A stretch of 58,895 nt of DNA. It comes from Nostoc sp. GT001 (GTDB lineage: Bacteria; Cyanobacteriota; Cyanobacteriia; Cyanobacteriales; Nostocaceae). The translations under genes and the position numbers were made by a program. This document shows positions 36,387 to 43,968 of this stretch, one piece after another (position 1 is the stretch's first letter; every line of letters starts with the position of its first letter). The notes beneath the pieces were generated by a model. That model worked only from the letters and a program-made list of their open reading frames with translations. It had not been told where the DNA came from and did no database searches. The stretch covers positions 4,174,844-4,233,738 of the forward strand of contig NZ_JAUDRJ010000003.1 of NCBI RefSeq assembly GCF_030382115.1, in the 5' to 3' direction.

Positions 36387-36512
36387 AGCACTGACAGCTA
36401 TTATGCAATACAGACCGCCAGGGAATAGAATTCCCTGTCTAATGGTGCAAGTCCTCTAGAAGAGGACTAGAAAAACTTGGGTTAAAGCACTGACAGCTAT
36501 TATGCAATACAG
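36387..36512. repeat. 72-base hairpin doublet between 27-base direct repeats
   Basis: AGCACTGACAGCTATTATGC plus AATACAG occurs at 36387-36413 and again perfectly at 36486-36512. The 72 bases between hold two hairpins with AGA loops: CAGGGAAT/ATTCCCTG (36419-36437) and AGTCCTCT/AGAGGACT (36450-36468). It looks like a REP-type insertion or a duplication around one. No gene; part of the 430-base gap after the P450 gene. Confidence 0.7.
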
Positions 36513-36620
36513 TACAGTTTTTCTTTTTGCCCTTTTCTATCATAGCTTTCAGCTTTGAGGATGTACCTCATAGCTGCCGGAAGTGCTGTATGCAGCGATC
36601 GCAATTATTCTCTCCTCTAT

Positions 36621-36649
36621 CTCGTTCCCAGTCGGAGACTGGGAACGAG
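36621..36649. terminator. Strong hairpin downstream of the P450 gene
   Basis: CTCGTTCCCAGTC and GACTGGGAACGAG form a 13-bp stem with a GGA loop. On the minus strand it lies 50 bases past the P450 stop, so it may terminate that gene. The hairpin is a familiar cyanobacterial interspersed repeat, so termination may be incidental. Confidence 0.55.
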
Positions 36650-36698
36650 GAAAAACGAGGAAAAAATTTGCTGAACGCAACCATCAAACCCCCCAGCA

Positions 36699-38081
36699 TC
36701 AAACAGTGGTTGTCTGTAAAATGGGAGACTTTACCTGACGTTGACTCCTGACAACCATCTCAATGGGGCGATCTGGGCCTGTCACCAAACCACGACGTTT
36801 AGGTAGCACTTCACCTTTATTAACTAGTTCTAATTCCTTACTAGAAAGGATTTGAGCAAGTGCAAGCTTCATTTCCAACTGGGCAAATGCCAGCCCAATA
36901 CAGCGCCTAGCACCACCGCCAAAGGGCAAATATTCATAAGCGGAAAATTGCCGTTCTAAAAAGCGTTCTGGCTTAAACTGCTTAGGTTCTGGATAAATAT
37001 CTTCCCGTTGGTGGGTCAGATAAATAGAACCAAGTAGGATTGTACCCGATTCTAATTCATAACCACCTAGCGATATCGGGGTTCTGACTACCCTTGACAA
37101 AGTTAGTATAGCTACTGGGTAAATCCGCAATGTCTCGGAACAAACAGCGTTGAGATAAGGTAACTTGAAAACGGTGCTGGGATCTGGGTTGTCGCCCAAG
37201 CTATCTAATTCTTGCAGTAGCTTTTGGCGCACTGATGGTATTTTGTGAATCCAGTATAATGCCCATGCCAAGGCTGTCGCTGTGGTTTCGTGACCAGCGA
37301 CTAACAGAGTCATCAATTCATCGCGCAACTCTTCATCGGTCATGGGTTGACCGGCTTCATCTCTAGCAGCCATGAGTAAGCTAAGAATATCCGTGCGTGA
37401 TGAATCTGGTTGTTCTCGACGTTCTCGAATTTCCTGGTAGATGAGTTCGTCAGCTTCTTGCTGAAGGCGCTTCTGTTTTCCCCAGAAGTTAATCGGCCTA
37501 AAATCCCTTTGCAAAGCTGGAAAATAAAGCAAAGCTACACTTAAGCGAGAACTGGCTTTTTCTAAAAGATCGCCCAAAAAGTGCTGTAGTTTTTCGGCGC
37601 GAGGCCCTTCATATAGACCAAATACAGCTTGCATAATCACCCGTAAGGTAATAGCTTGAGTTGCAGACCGAATATTAAAGCGTTTACCTATTTGGTATTG
37701 GCTGATAACTTGCTTGGTGACATCGGTAATCACCTGGCTATAGTTCCGCATTCTTTCGCCATGAAATGGAGGCATTAGCAACTGACGTTGGCGCTGGTGT
37801 TCTGCGCCGCTGATAGTAATCACAGAATGCTTGCCCAATAAAGGTTCAAACAGCTGATTCAAATCGCCAGGTGCTTCCAATTCTTTGGTATCATTTGTCA
37901 AAATTTGCTGTTGCGCTTCGGGGTTGCTGACAATCACTATAGGAGGCAGATTTTTGTCTAATCGGAGAGTAAAAATCTCGCCATAGCTTTTGGCACAAGC
38001 CTCCATAAATGACATCGGATTAACAACCCAGCGCAGCATCTGTACAACTGCTGGAGTTTGCGGCCCATTTGGGAATTTCAT
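36699..38081 (-). CDS. Cytochrome P450, CYP110-like
   Basis: A 460-residue soluble-type P450 without a membrane anchor. The oxygen-binding I-helix motif is LLVAGHETTATALAWALYW, the K-helix ExxR is CSETLRIYPV, the PERF-type motif is FKPERFLERQ, and the heme loop with the Cys ligand is YLPFGGGARRCIGLAFAQLE. The start MKFPNGPQTPAVVQMLRWV is typical of the CYP110 family of heterocyst-forming cyanobacteria. Some CYP110 members oxidise fatty acids or terpenes; the substrate here is unknown. A redox partner gene is not nearby. Divergent from the phosphoketolase-like gene. Confidence 0.9.
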   Translation of the reverse strand: MKFPNGPQTPAVVQMLRWVVNPMSFMEACAKSYGEIFTLRLDKNLPPIVIVSNPEAQQQILTNDTKELEAPGDLNQLFEPLLGKHSVITISGAEHQRQRQLLMPPFHGERMRNYSQVITDVTKQVISQYQIGKRFNIRSATQAITLRVIMQAVFGLYEGPRAEKLQHFLGDLLEKASSRLSVALLYFPALQRDFRPINFWGKQKRLQQEADELIYQEIRERREQPDSSRTDILSLLMAARDEAGQPMTDEELRDELMTLLVAGHETTATALAWALYWIHKIPSVRQKLLQELDSLGDNPDPSTVFKLPYLNAVCSETLRIYPVAILTLSRVVRTPISLGGYELESGTILLGSIYLTHQREDIYPEPKQFKPERFLERQFSAYEYLPFGGGARRCIGLAFAQLEMKLALAQILSSKELELVNKGEVLPKRRGLVTGPDRPIEMVVRSQRQVKSPILQTTTV

Positions 38082-38268
38082 AAATTTTTTTCCTACTTAA
38101 TATTTTTTTGCTACTTCAACTAATTGAAATCTTGGTTGCGTAACTATTTAAAGTACTTATTCTAACGTTGCAAAAAAGCAATAAACTGTTACAACCTCGA
38201 AGATGTAAAATTTTGGTTAAATTCAACGAGCATCTACAGTTTCACCTCATCGTCAAAAGGTACTCAGC

Positions 38269-40482
38269 ATGACTGCAATCTCCGCAAAGGCATCTTCAGC
38301 GCTTCCTAATTTTTCGGAAGGGATTCAATATTTTGGTGAAGCTTTACCAAATTTTGAAACTTATGGTGCAACACCTGCTATTGAGTCGGGCAAAATCGCG
38401 ATCGCATTTCCCACAGATAAAGCAGCTGTATATCAAACTTTACTTGCCGCCGATGCCTTACGCTACCTGACTTTGCAAGTTACTGGTAGTAAGGCTTCTG
38501 GGCATCCCGGCGGATTTGCTAGCCAAGCAGAAGCTTACGCATCTCTTGTCATGCTGGGATACAAGAACATCATTACCGAAGTCGGACACCACGCCCCCGG
38601 ATTTTATAGTGCCATGTTCTTGGATCGTTCGCTAGAGGACATGGGAATTTTTACAGTCCAACAATTGCGCGATCGCTTCCGAGAAAAGCACGGACTATTA
38701 GGACACCTTTCTGGTTACATTCCTGGTATTCTCGCACCTGCGGGGCCTTTAGGACAAGGGCAACACTTTGCAATGGCGGCTGCACTGTTGCACAAAGATA
38801 AATTATTCCCCTTTACAGTTGGGGATGGTGGATTGGGTGAGCCTTATATTGTAAGTGCGATCGCTCACTTCCATACAGCTTATCCTGCTGTCACCAACTT
38901 CTTGCCGGTGTTAGTGTGGAACGGTTACAGCCAAGAACATCACAGCATGGTTTCCCTCAAAACCAATGAACAGATGCAAGCATATTGGCAAGGTAACGGT
39001 TTTGATGAAGTCGTGTTAGTGGATGCCAAAGATTTTGACGATCAAAACCAACCAGGGGATTACGTTGATAGTACGGCTTTCTCCTTTGAGAAACGCCTAG
39101 AATTTACGCAAGCAGTACTTTCGGGTGTAGATAAAGCAGCGCGATCGGCCCTTGGTGGTAAACTTACCGTCTTCATTATTAAACAACTCAAAGGTGCAGG
39201 AGTCCACGCGCGGGGTGCAAAATCTCACAACTTATATCCTAAAGATACGTTGGATGCGCCACATATTATCAGTGCATTGCAAACCCGTGCTTTATCTGCG
39301 GAAGCTTGGCAATTAGTCAGAACAAATGCCGAACGCGCAGGTGGTGGCCCAGCAGCAAAAACTGTGGTGACAGAATTTGAATTTCCATTACCAGAATTAG
39401 GCGAATTACCTTTAGAAGAATATGCAGTTGGAGGTGAAGCCAAAGTTTCCACAACCGCAATGGGACGATTGGTAGGAATAGTTGGAAATAAAGATCGAAA
39501 TTTCCTCGTCACCAACGCCGATGGTAACGAAGCATCAGGAATTGCCAACATCAACCAAGCATTAAAGATTATCCACCCGACAACCGACGACTTATATAAT
39601 CAAGCACCAAATGGACAAGTTTATGAACCATTGAGTGAAGATGCTTGTGCCGGTTTAGCTGCGGGTTTAGCGTTAATGGGTGCGAGAACTTTGTGGTGTT
39701 CTTACGAATCTTTTGCCATCAACGGATTACCAATTTGGCAAACTGTAACCCAATCAATGGCAGAATTGCGCCGTCAAACTCCCTCGACTATTACTTTATT
39801 CACAGCAGGTGCATTAGAGCAAGGGCGTAACGGTTGGACTCACCAACGTCCAGAAATTGAAGCTTACTTTGCTTCGTTGATGCGAAATGGAAATGTTTTC
39901 CCATTATTTCCCCCTGATGCTAATAGTATTCAAGCCTGTTATGACTGGGCTTTGAAAACCAAGAATAAGGGAATTGTAATTACAGCAAGTAAATCGCCGT
40001 TACCAATTCGCACAACTTTAGAAGAAACTCGTCAAGGGTTACGCGATGGTGCAGTGTTATTACATGAAATTGCTGGTGATAAACAAGTTGTATTTGCTGT
40101 AATTGGCGATATGACATTAATGCCAGTATTTGAAGCTGCGGCTTTCTTAGAAACTGAAGGTATTGGCGTGAAAATAGTTTCTGTGATCAATCCTCGGCAA
40201 TTGTACCGTAGTCATGATACCGCGTGGGATACCTGTTCTGAACCCGAAGGCGGTTTCTTGGATGATGCAGCATTTGCCAAATTATTTGATGGTGATGCGC
40301 TAATTGCGGTGACAGGTGGTGCTGCGGCGATGTTAGAACCGATTCTGTTGCGGAGTACGGCGAAGCGCGACACCTTTGCTTGGAAGCGTGGGGAGACTAC
40401 CGCGAGTGCTGGCGAGTTGATGGCATTTAATGGATTGACTGCTGAAGCGTTAACGAAACGTGCGATCGCATTAGTGCATTAA
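38269..40482 (+). CDS. Divergent phosphoketolase/transketolase-family enzyme
   Basis: A ThDP enzyme of 737 residues. Parts resemble transketolase (LTLQVTGSKASGHPGGFASQ), but the overall order is closer to phosphoketolase: GHHAPGFYSAMFL near residue 115, GHLSGYIPGILAPAGPLGQG, the ThDP site FTVGDGGLGEPYIVS, LPVLVWNGYSQEHHSMVSL, the C-terminal NGWTHQRPEIEAYFASLM and VFPLFPPDANSIQACYDW. Phosphoketolase splits xylulose-5-P or fructose-6-P to acetyl-P; it is usually about 790-800 residues with GDGEAETGP at the ThDP site, which differs here. Substrate is therefore open. The start MTAISAKASSALPNFSEGIQ at 38269 is natural. A remnant of a second copy lies 320 bases downstream. Confidence 0.82.
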   Translation: MTAISAKASSALPNFSEGIQYFGEALPNFETYGATPAIESGKIAIAFPTDKAAVYQTLLAADALRYLTLQVTGSKASGHPGGFASQAEAYASLVMLGYKNIITEVGHHAPGFYSAMFLDRSLEDMGIFTVQQLRDRFREKHGLLGHLSGYIPGILAPAGPLGQGQHFAMAAALLHKDKLFPFTVGDGGLGEPYIVSAIAHFHTAYPAVTNFLPVLVWNGYSQEHHSMVSLKTNEQMQAYWQGNGFDEVVLVDAKDFDDQNQPGDYVDSTAFSFEKRLEFTQAVLSGVDKAARSALGGKLTVFIIKQLKGAGVHARGAKSHNLYPKDTLDAPHIISALQTRALSAEAWQLVRTNAERAGGGPAAKTVVTEFEFPLPELGELPLEEYAVGGEAKVSTTAMGRLVGIVGNKDRNFLVTNADGNEASGIANINQALKIIHPTTDDLYNQAPNGQVYEPLSEDACAGLAAGLALMGARTLWCSYESFAINGLPIWQTVTQSMAELRRQTPSTITLFTAGALEQGRNGWTHQRPEIEAYFASLMRNGNVFPLFPPDANSIQACYDWALKTKNKGIVITASKSPLPIRTTLEETRQGLRDGAVLLHEIAGDKQVVFAVIGDMTLMPVFEAAAFLETEGIGVKIVSVINPRQLYRSHDTAWDTCSEPEGGFLDDAAFAKLFDGDALIAVTGGAAAMLEPILLRSTAKRDTFAWKRGETTASAGELMAFNGLTAEALTKRAIALVH

Positions 40483-40680
40483 AGCTGCGTAGGCGTAGCC
40501 AGCCGTAGGTATCGTTTTTTATTTTATCGCAAATGTACGTATGGAAATGCTGAAAAATTGCGTTTAATGCGTATATTTGCGTTTTTTTATGAGAATTTCT
40601 AAGGCATTAATTCTAAGGCATTAAGATTAATTTATAAATAAATGTGGTTAGATTTACTGAAATTCTTTAACATTAACAGG

Positions 40681-40764
40681 TTTTGAAGTCAGAAAAGCTG
40701 CTTTTGAAGTCAGAAAAGCTACTTTTCAAGTCGCAAAAGCTAGTTTACGAGTTCAAAACTTGAT
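40681..40764. repeat. Four degenerate 21-base tandem repeats
   Basis: Units TTTTGAAGTCAGAAAAGCTGC (split: TTTTGAAGTCAGAAAAGC, TGC) at 40681, 40702, 40723 and 40744 decay along the array. One frame reads as seven-residue repeats (FEVRKAA, FEVRKAT, FQVAKAS, LRVQNLI) without a start. They lie between the phosphoketolase-like gene and its remnant. Confidence 0.65.
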
Positions 40765-40803
40765 TTACAAGCCAGGATGAAACCCGATATTTTTATAGAA
40801 AAC

Positions 40804-40865
40804 ATGGCGTTTAATGGATTCACTGTGGAAGCTTGACAAAAAGTGCGATCGCTTTAGTTCATTAA
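40804..40865 (+). pseudogene. 3'-end remnant of a second phosphoketolase-like gene
   Basis: ATGGCGTTTAATGGATTCAC and the following bases to ...GCGATCGCTTTAGTTCATTAA match the end of the gene at 38269 (40421-40482, MAFNGLTAEALTKRAIALVH), with several substitutions, a TGA and a one-base slip. It still ends in codons for AIALVH and a stop. Only about 60 bases survive, so a tandem copy was probably deleted. The rest of this 539-base gap is AT-rich with no gene. Confidence 0.7.
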
Positions 40866-41021
40866 GGTTGGGTTTTGTAACTAGAAAAGTCTGAATTTCT
40901 AACCGCATATGCACGCAGATCAAACGCAAATAGATTAGCGGTTCAATACGTGTATATCCTGTTTTGATTGTAATTATTTTTTTGTATATTTTTAATGTGT
41001 AAATAATTCCCAAAATATTTT

Positions 41022-41912
41022 ATGTATAAGATAGAGGTCAAGATTGATGGCCAATTTATCAATAACTTTTCTAATGATTCTATCTATGATTTGGTTTTTC
41101 TTGACTTAGAATTTTGGCCGGATTATTTACAGGTACAGGGAAAAGCAGTACAAAGAATATATGGATACACTATTACTCGGCTTCTCAAAAGAACTAATCA
41201 GCAATATATCAAAGTTAAATTTTTAGAGTTTGAAGTTGAGGAAGAGCAACTTGTTAAGGAAATTATGCAAGATATTTCTAGGCTGAAAAACAAAACTTTT
41301 ATCGGCTTCGAGATAAAAAAGAGTGATCTAAAAACGTTGAGAAACAGATTTAAAGCTCTATCAATATATCCAAATGTTAATGAAATAAAACTATTTGATT
41401 TTAGAGATTACTCGCAAGAATATGGCTATAAAGGATTAAATGGTTTGTTTGAACAACTTGAAATCAAAGTAAATAAAAAAATTGACGGTAAGTATTTTCG
41501 TAAAAATCCCAACAAAGTATTTTTACGAAAAAGGGGCTGGATAGATATTTTATTAAATATGTTTGAGTATTGTTTAGAAGATGCCACAGGTTACTTTGAA
41601 ATTGTGTCAAATTGGAATAAAAAAAATCCTTTAATAACTAAAAATATGATTACAAGTGAATCCTTAAATTACTCTGAAATAGAAAAACAAACATCAGTTA
41701 CACTAATAGATCAGGATGCAGAAATATTTTCTATGCAAAACTTCCAACCAACATCAGACCAGCTTCTAAGTAGTCTCACAGTATCAGACTTAGAAGCTTT
41801 AATCGTCAAAATTGTTCAGAAAACTCTTAAAGAAGAGATGCAAAAGCTAAAGCACGATCATTTACTAGATCAAACAAAACAGATGAATCATCCACTAAAA
41901 GTTTTTGTATAA
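41022..41912 (+). CDS. Unassigned protein with DEDDy-type 3'-5' exonuclease motifs
   Basis: 296 residues, AT-rich. I do not recognise a named family, but the RNase H-like DEDD exonuclease motifs occur in order. ExoI is D-x-E in LVFLDLEFWPDY (about residue 28). ExoII is FIGFEIKKSDLKTLRNRF (about 105), which resembles the usual GxNxxxFD. Then FDFRDYSQEYGYKGLNGLFE, and ExoIII is EYCLEDATGYFEI (about 188), the Y-x3-D form. The catalytic core ends near residue 200. The last 60 residues carry SSLTVSDLEALIVKIVQKTL, a helix type often found at the end of small Nostoc antitoxin-like proteins. It is next to decayed toxin-antitoxin genes. Nuclease activity is inferred; nucleic acid substrate unknown. 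Confidence 0.65.
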   Translation: MYKIEVKIDGQFINNFSNDSIYDLVFLDLEFWPDYLQVQGKAVQRIYGYTITRLLKRTNQQYIKVKFLEFEVEEEQLVKEIMQDISRLKNKTFIGFEIKKSDLKTLRNRFKALSIYPNVNEIKLFDFRDYSQEYGYKGLNGLFEQLEIKVNKKIDGKYFRKNPNKVFLRKRGWIDILLNMFEYCLEDATGYFEIVSNWNKKNPLITKNMITSESLNYSEIEKQTSVTLIDQDAEIFSMQNFQPTSDQLLSSLTVSDLEALIVKIVQKTLKEEMQKLKHDHLLDQTKQMNHPLKVFV

Positions 41913-41940
41913 GCATTTACAACAAAATAATATACACGTA

Positions 41941-42213
41941 TCACACTCTAAAGATTGGGCAATACCTATCGCCTGATCGCGAACCGTAACCATCCATATA
42001 ATCTTTATTAGTAGACAAATCACTCGCTGCTTCCACACAACCAACATATTGTTGAGCCAAACTCAAAGCTGAAACCCCTAAATTTTTATCTTGAGAAGAT
42101 AACTCTTGCTTTTGTATTTTTGCAAGTAAAAATTCTACAAAATCTAACGCATCTTGTTGCTTATCAGGAGGTAATATTCTTACCTTGTCTATCATAATTT
42201 CTTCAATACTCAT
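41941..42213 (-). CDS. DUF2281-type antitoxin-like protein, orphan, odd C terminus
   Basis: A 90-residue protein whose first 45 residues (VRILPPDKQQDALDFVEFLL) are the DUF2281 type, common antitoxins of PIN toxins in cyanobacteria. LSLAQQYVGCVEAASDLSTN and KDYMDGYG also match such antitoxins, which normally stop soon after. Here GSRSGDRYCPIFRV follows, probably reading into unrelated DNA. No PIN toxin lies downstream: the next gene is the nuclease-like one on the other strand, 28 bases away. The toxin has probably been lost. Confidence 0.7.
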   Translation of the reverse strand: MSIEEIMIDKVRILPPDKQQDALDFVEFLLAKIQKQELSSQDKNLGVSALSLAQQYVGCVEAASDLSTNKDYMDGYGSRSGDRYCPIFRV

Positions 42214-42373
42214 TTTATCTAGCGTCTCGTATAAACTAAATATATTTTAAATTTTCAAGTATTATTTGGCTGTATGCCTTTAGCCGCGACTTCAATCGTT
42301 AGGCTCAAGAGGATAAATTTACGAAGTATACATCGCACTGTTTACATTAATTTATCACGCGCGATCGCGCAAT

Positions 42374-42571
42374 TTATTTTCTACCAATGTGACGTACTTG
42401 TATGCTGTAGAGTGAAACAATTGCCACAGTTTCTCCATCTAATGTGACAAATTCAACCTCATATCCTTTGCCACCCTGATGCACGAAAACAACTGTACCT
42501 ATATCATCCTCTTCTAAGCTATGTTTTGGGAGATCCCTAGTCAAAATAACCCGATCGAGTTCTTGAATCAT
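42374..42571 (-). CDS. DUF4926 protein (small, antitoxin-like)
   Basis: 65 residues from the ATG at 42571 (MIQELDRVILTRDLPKHSLE); an ATG nine codons earlier is possible. The core GTVVFVHQGGKGYEVEFVTL and DGETVAIVSLYSIQVR is characteristic of DUF4926, a small SH3-like beta protein often paired with a DUF6883-type partner in putative toxin-antitoxin loci. No partner is present here. It is divergent from the VapB-like gene. Function unproven. Confidence 0.75.
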   Translation of the reverse strand: MIQELDRVILTRDLPKHSLEEDDIGTVVFVHQGGKGYEVEFVTLDGETVAIVSLYSIQVRHIGRK

Positions 42572-42635
42572 CGCTATCAATCTTGCAGCCTCAGCCAACT
42601 ATAATGTAATTAAGATTTTAGATAAGGATGGAACC

Positions 42636-42995
42636 ATGACTAACACTCAAAAGATGGTTCGCTTAAACCTAGATTTGTCACCTGAACTAAATCAGATATT
42701 AGACGAACTAGCAAATAAAATAGGTACAAATAAAGGTGATGTTTTGCGTCAGGCTATAACCTTGATGCAAATTATGGTTATAGCTAAAGAGGAAACCAAA
42801 AAATTAGGAGTGACAGAAGCAAATCAATTGATAGCAAATGAAATCATTCTCTCATCTAAACACCAGGCAAAATCGCATTCACTAGACACGTTTATGGAAA
42901 GGCTTGGCCCTTGGGAAGATGAACGTACTGCTGAGGAAATAGTCAAAGATATTTATGATAGCCGTACTATTTCTAACAATGACATTAGTCTATGA
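42636..42995 (+). CDS. VapB-like ribbon-helix-helix antitoxin
   Basis: 119 residues. The N terminus has the ribbon-helix-helix DNA-binding pattern (MVRLNLDLSPELNQILDELA, then NKIGTNKGDVLRQAITLMQI). The C terminus ERLGPWEDERTAEEIVKDIY is the toxin-binding type of tail found in VapB antitoxins. Its TGA overlaps the ATG of the following PIN-toxin frame (ATGA at 42992-42995), the classic operon layout. The frame is intact while the toxin is broken, as expected when antitoxin outlives toxin. It could still bind its own promoter. Confidence 0.8.
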   Translation: MTNTQKMVRLNLDLSPELNQILDELANKIGTNKGDVLRQAITLMQIMVIAKEETKKLGVTEANQLIANEIILSSKHQAKSHSLDTFMERLGPWEDERTAEEIVKDIYDSRTISNNDISL

Positions 42996-43393
42996 CTTAT
43001 TTACTTGATACTGATACTTACATTTATTGAGTTAAGGATATTAATTCAGTCAAAAATAAAGTTAGATAAATAGGATGGGAGCAAATTTGTATTTGCAGCA
43101 TCACGGTTGCTGAATTATATTTTGGTGCTTATAATTCTCAACGAGTATTGGAAAATTTAGCTCGTGCAGAAGACTTTATTCAAAACTTACCCGTTCTACC
43201 TTTAACCGCTCCTGCTCTGAGAAAGTATGGTGAATTAAAAGCAGAACTCAGTAAAATAGGACAAACTATTGCTGAATTTGATTTACTAATTGCTAGTGTT
43301 GCAGTTGCAGAAAATTACACTTTAGTAACAAACAATACTCGTCACTACAGCCGCATTTCTAATTTGCAGGCTGGAAAACTGGATTTAACCTAA
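42992..43393 (+). pseudogene. VapC-like PIN toxin with two in-frame stops
   Basis: A single frame of 402 bases starts MTYLLDTDTYIY, with TGA at 43028-43030 and TAA at 43067-43069, then continues to IGWEQICICSITVAELYFGA and the end. The expected residues are Trp (TGG) at the first stop and perhaps Gln (CAA) at the second, so both fit single transitions. The PIN acids remain: Asp in LLDTDT, Glu in TVAELYFGA, Asp in AEFDLLIASVA, and the late TNNTRHYSRI. Downstream starts such as TTG near 43148 lack the first catalytic Asp, so the toxin should be inactive. Confidence 0.85.
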
Positions 43394-43407
43394 AAATATT
43401 AAGTATT

Positions 43408-43821
43408 TTAAACTTTTGATTTAACTGCTTGCTGTGATGCTTGTAAAGTCTGAGGCAAACTCCAGTCGGGACGCAAGCTAGCGGCGTTGCGTAAATAAAT
43501 ATGATGAATTGAGGCGGAGGCTGGCAGATAGGCGTGGATTAAGAAGCGAATGCAGCGCTGTAAGCTGCCTTCGACGTGCATTTGCTGCACATCCAACATA
43601 GCCACATTATCCCAACCAGGACGCGCTCTTGCGATCGCAGCTGGAAAAACTGCATCCAAATCGCGTGTCACTGAAAAAGTCACACTAATGATGTCCGTTG
43701 GCTGGAATTGATTCCGGTTTTCCAGTTCATTGAGTAGTTCTGTAACTACCTCTTGAATTGTCTCAACAGTATTTTCTGAAGCGGTTGTTGCTCCGCGAAT
43801 AGCCCGCATTTGCCAGTCCAC
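43408..43821 (-). CDS. aroH: Chorismate mutase, AroH class
   Basis: Converts chorismate to prephenate for Phe and Tyr synthesis. It is the trimeric AroH fold (as in B. subtilis), not AroQ. Signatures: WQMRAIRGATTASENTVETI with the substrate-contacting Arg, ISVTFSVTRDLDAVFPAAIA, and RCIRFLIHAYLPASASIHHI with YLRNAASLRPD. The start is the GTG at 43821: AAGGAGG at 43830-43836 is eight bases upstream, while an ATG at 43845 would put this ribosome site inside the gene. 137 residues, slightly longer than B. subtilis AroH at the C-terminal end. Confidence 0.93.
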   Translation of the reverse strand: MDWQMRAIRGATTASENTVETIQEVVTELLNELENRNQFQPTDIISVTFSVTRDLDAVFPAAIARARPGWDNVAMLDVQQMHVEGSLQRCIRFLIHAYLPASASIHHIYLRNAASLRPDWSLPQTLQASQQAVKSKV

Positions 43822-43829
43822 GCCAAAAT

Positions 43830-43836
43830 CCTCCTT
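43830..43836 (-). promoter_or_regulatory. Ribosome binding site that sets the aroH start
   Basis: AAGGAGG on the minus strand, eight bases before GTG at 43821. It argues against the upstream ATG at 43845. Confidence 0.75.
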
Positions 43837-43968
43837 AAAACGCAAAAGTGAGGAGTTAGGAGTTGAGAATGAGAAGTTAAGATTTTTAACTCATAACTCT
43901 TCACTCATAAACGCTAGTTGCTCCACTTGGGGAAACCCCAAGACCGCACTGGCTCCTCCTAACTCATA

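Noticed and set aside
36387..36512. Two-repeat CRISPR
   Set aside because: Only two 27-base repeats with a 72-base interval that itself consists of hairpins; no cas genes.
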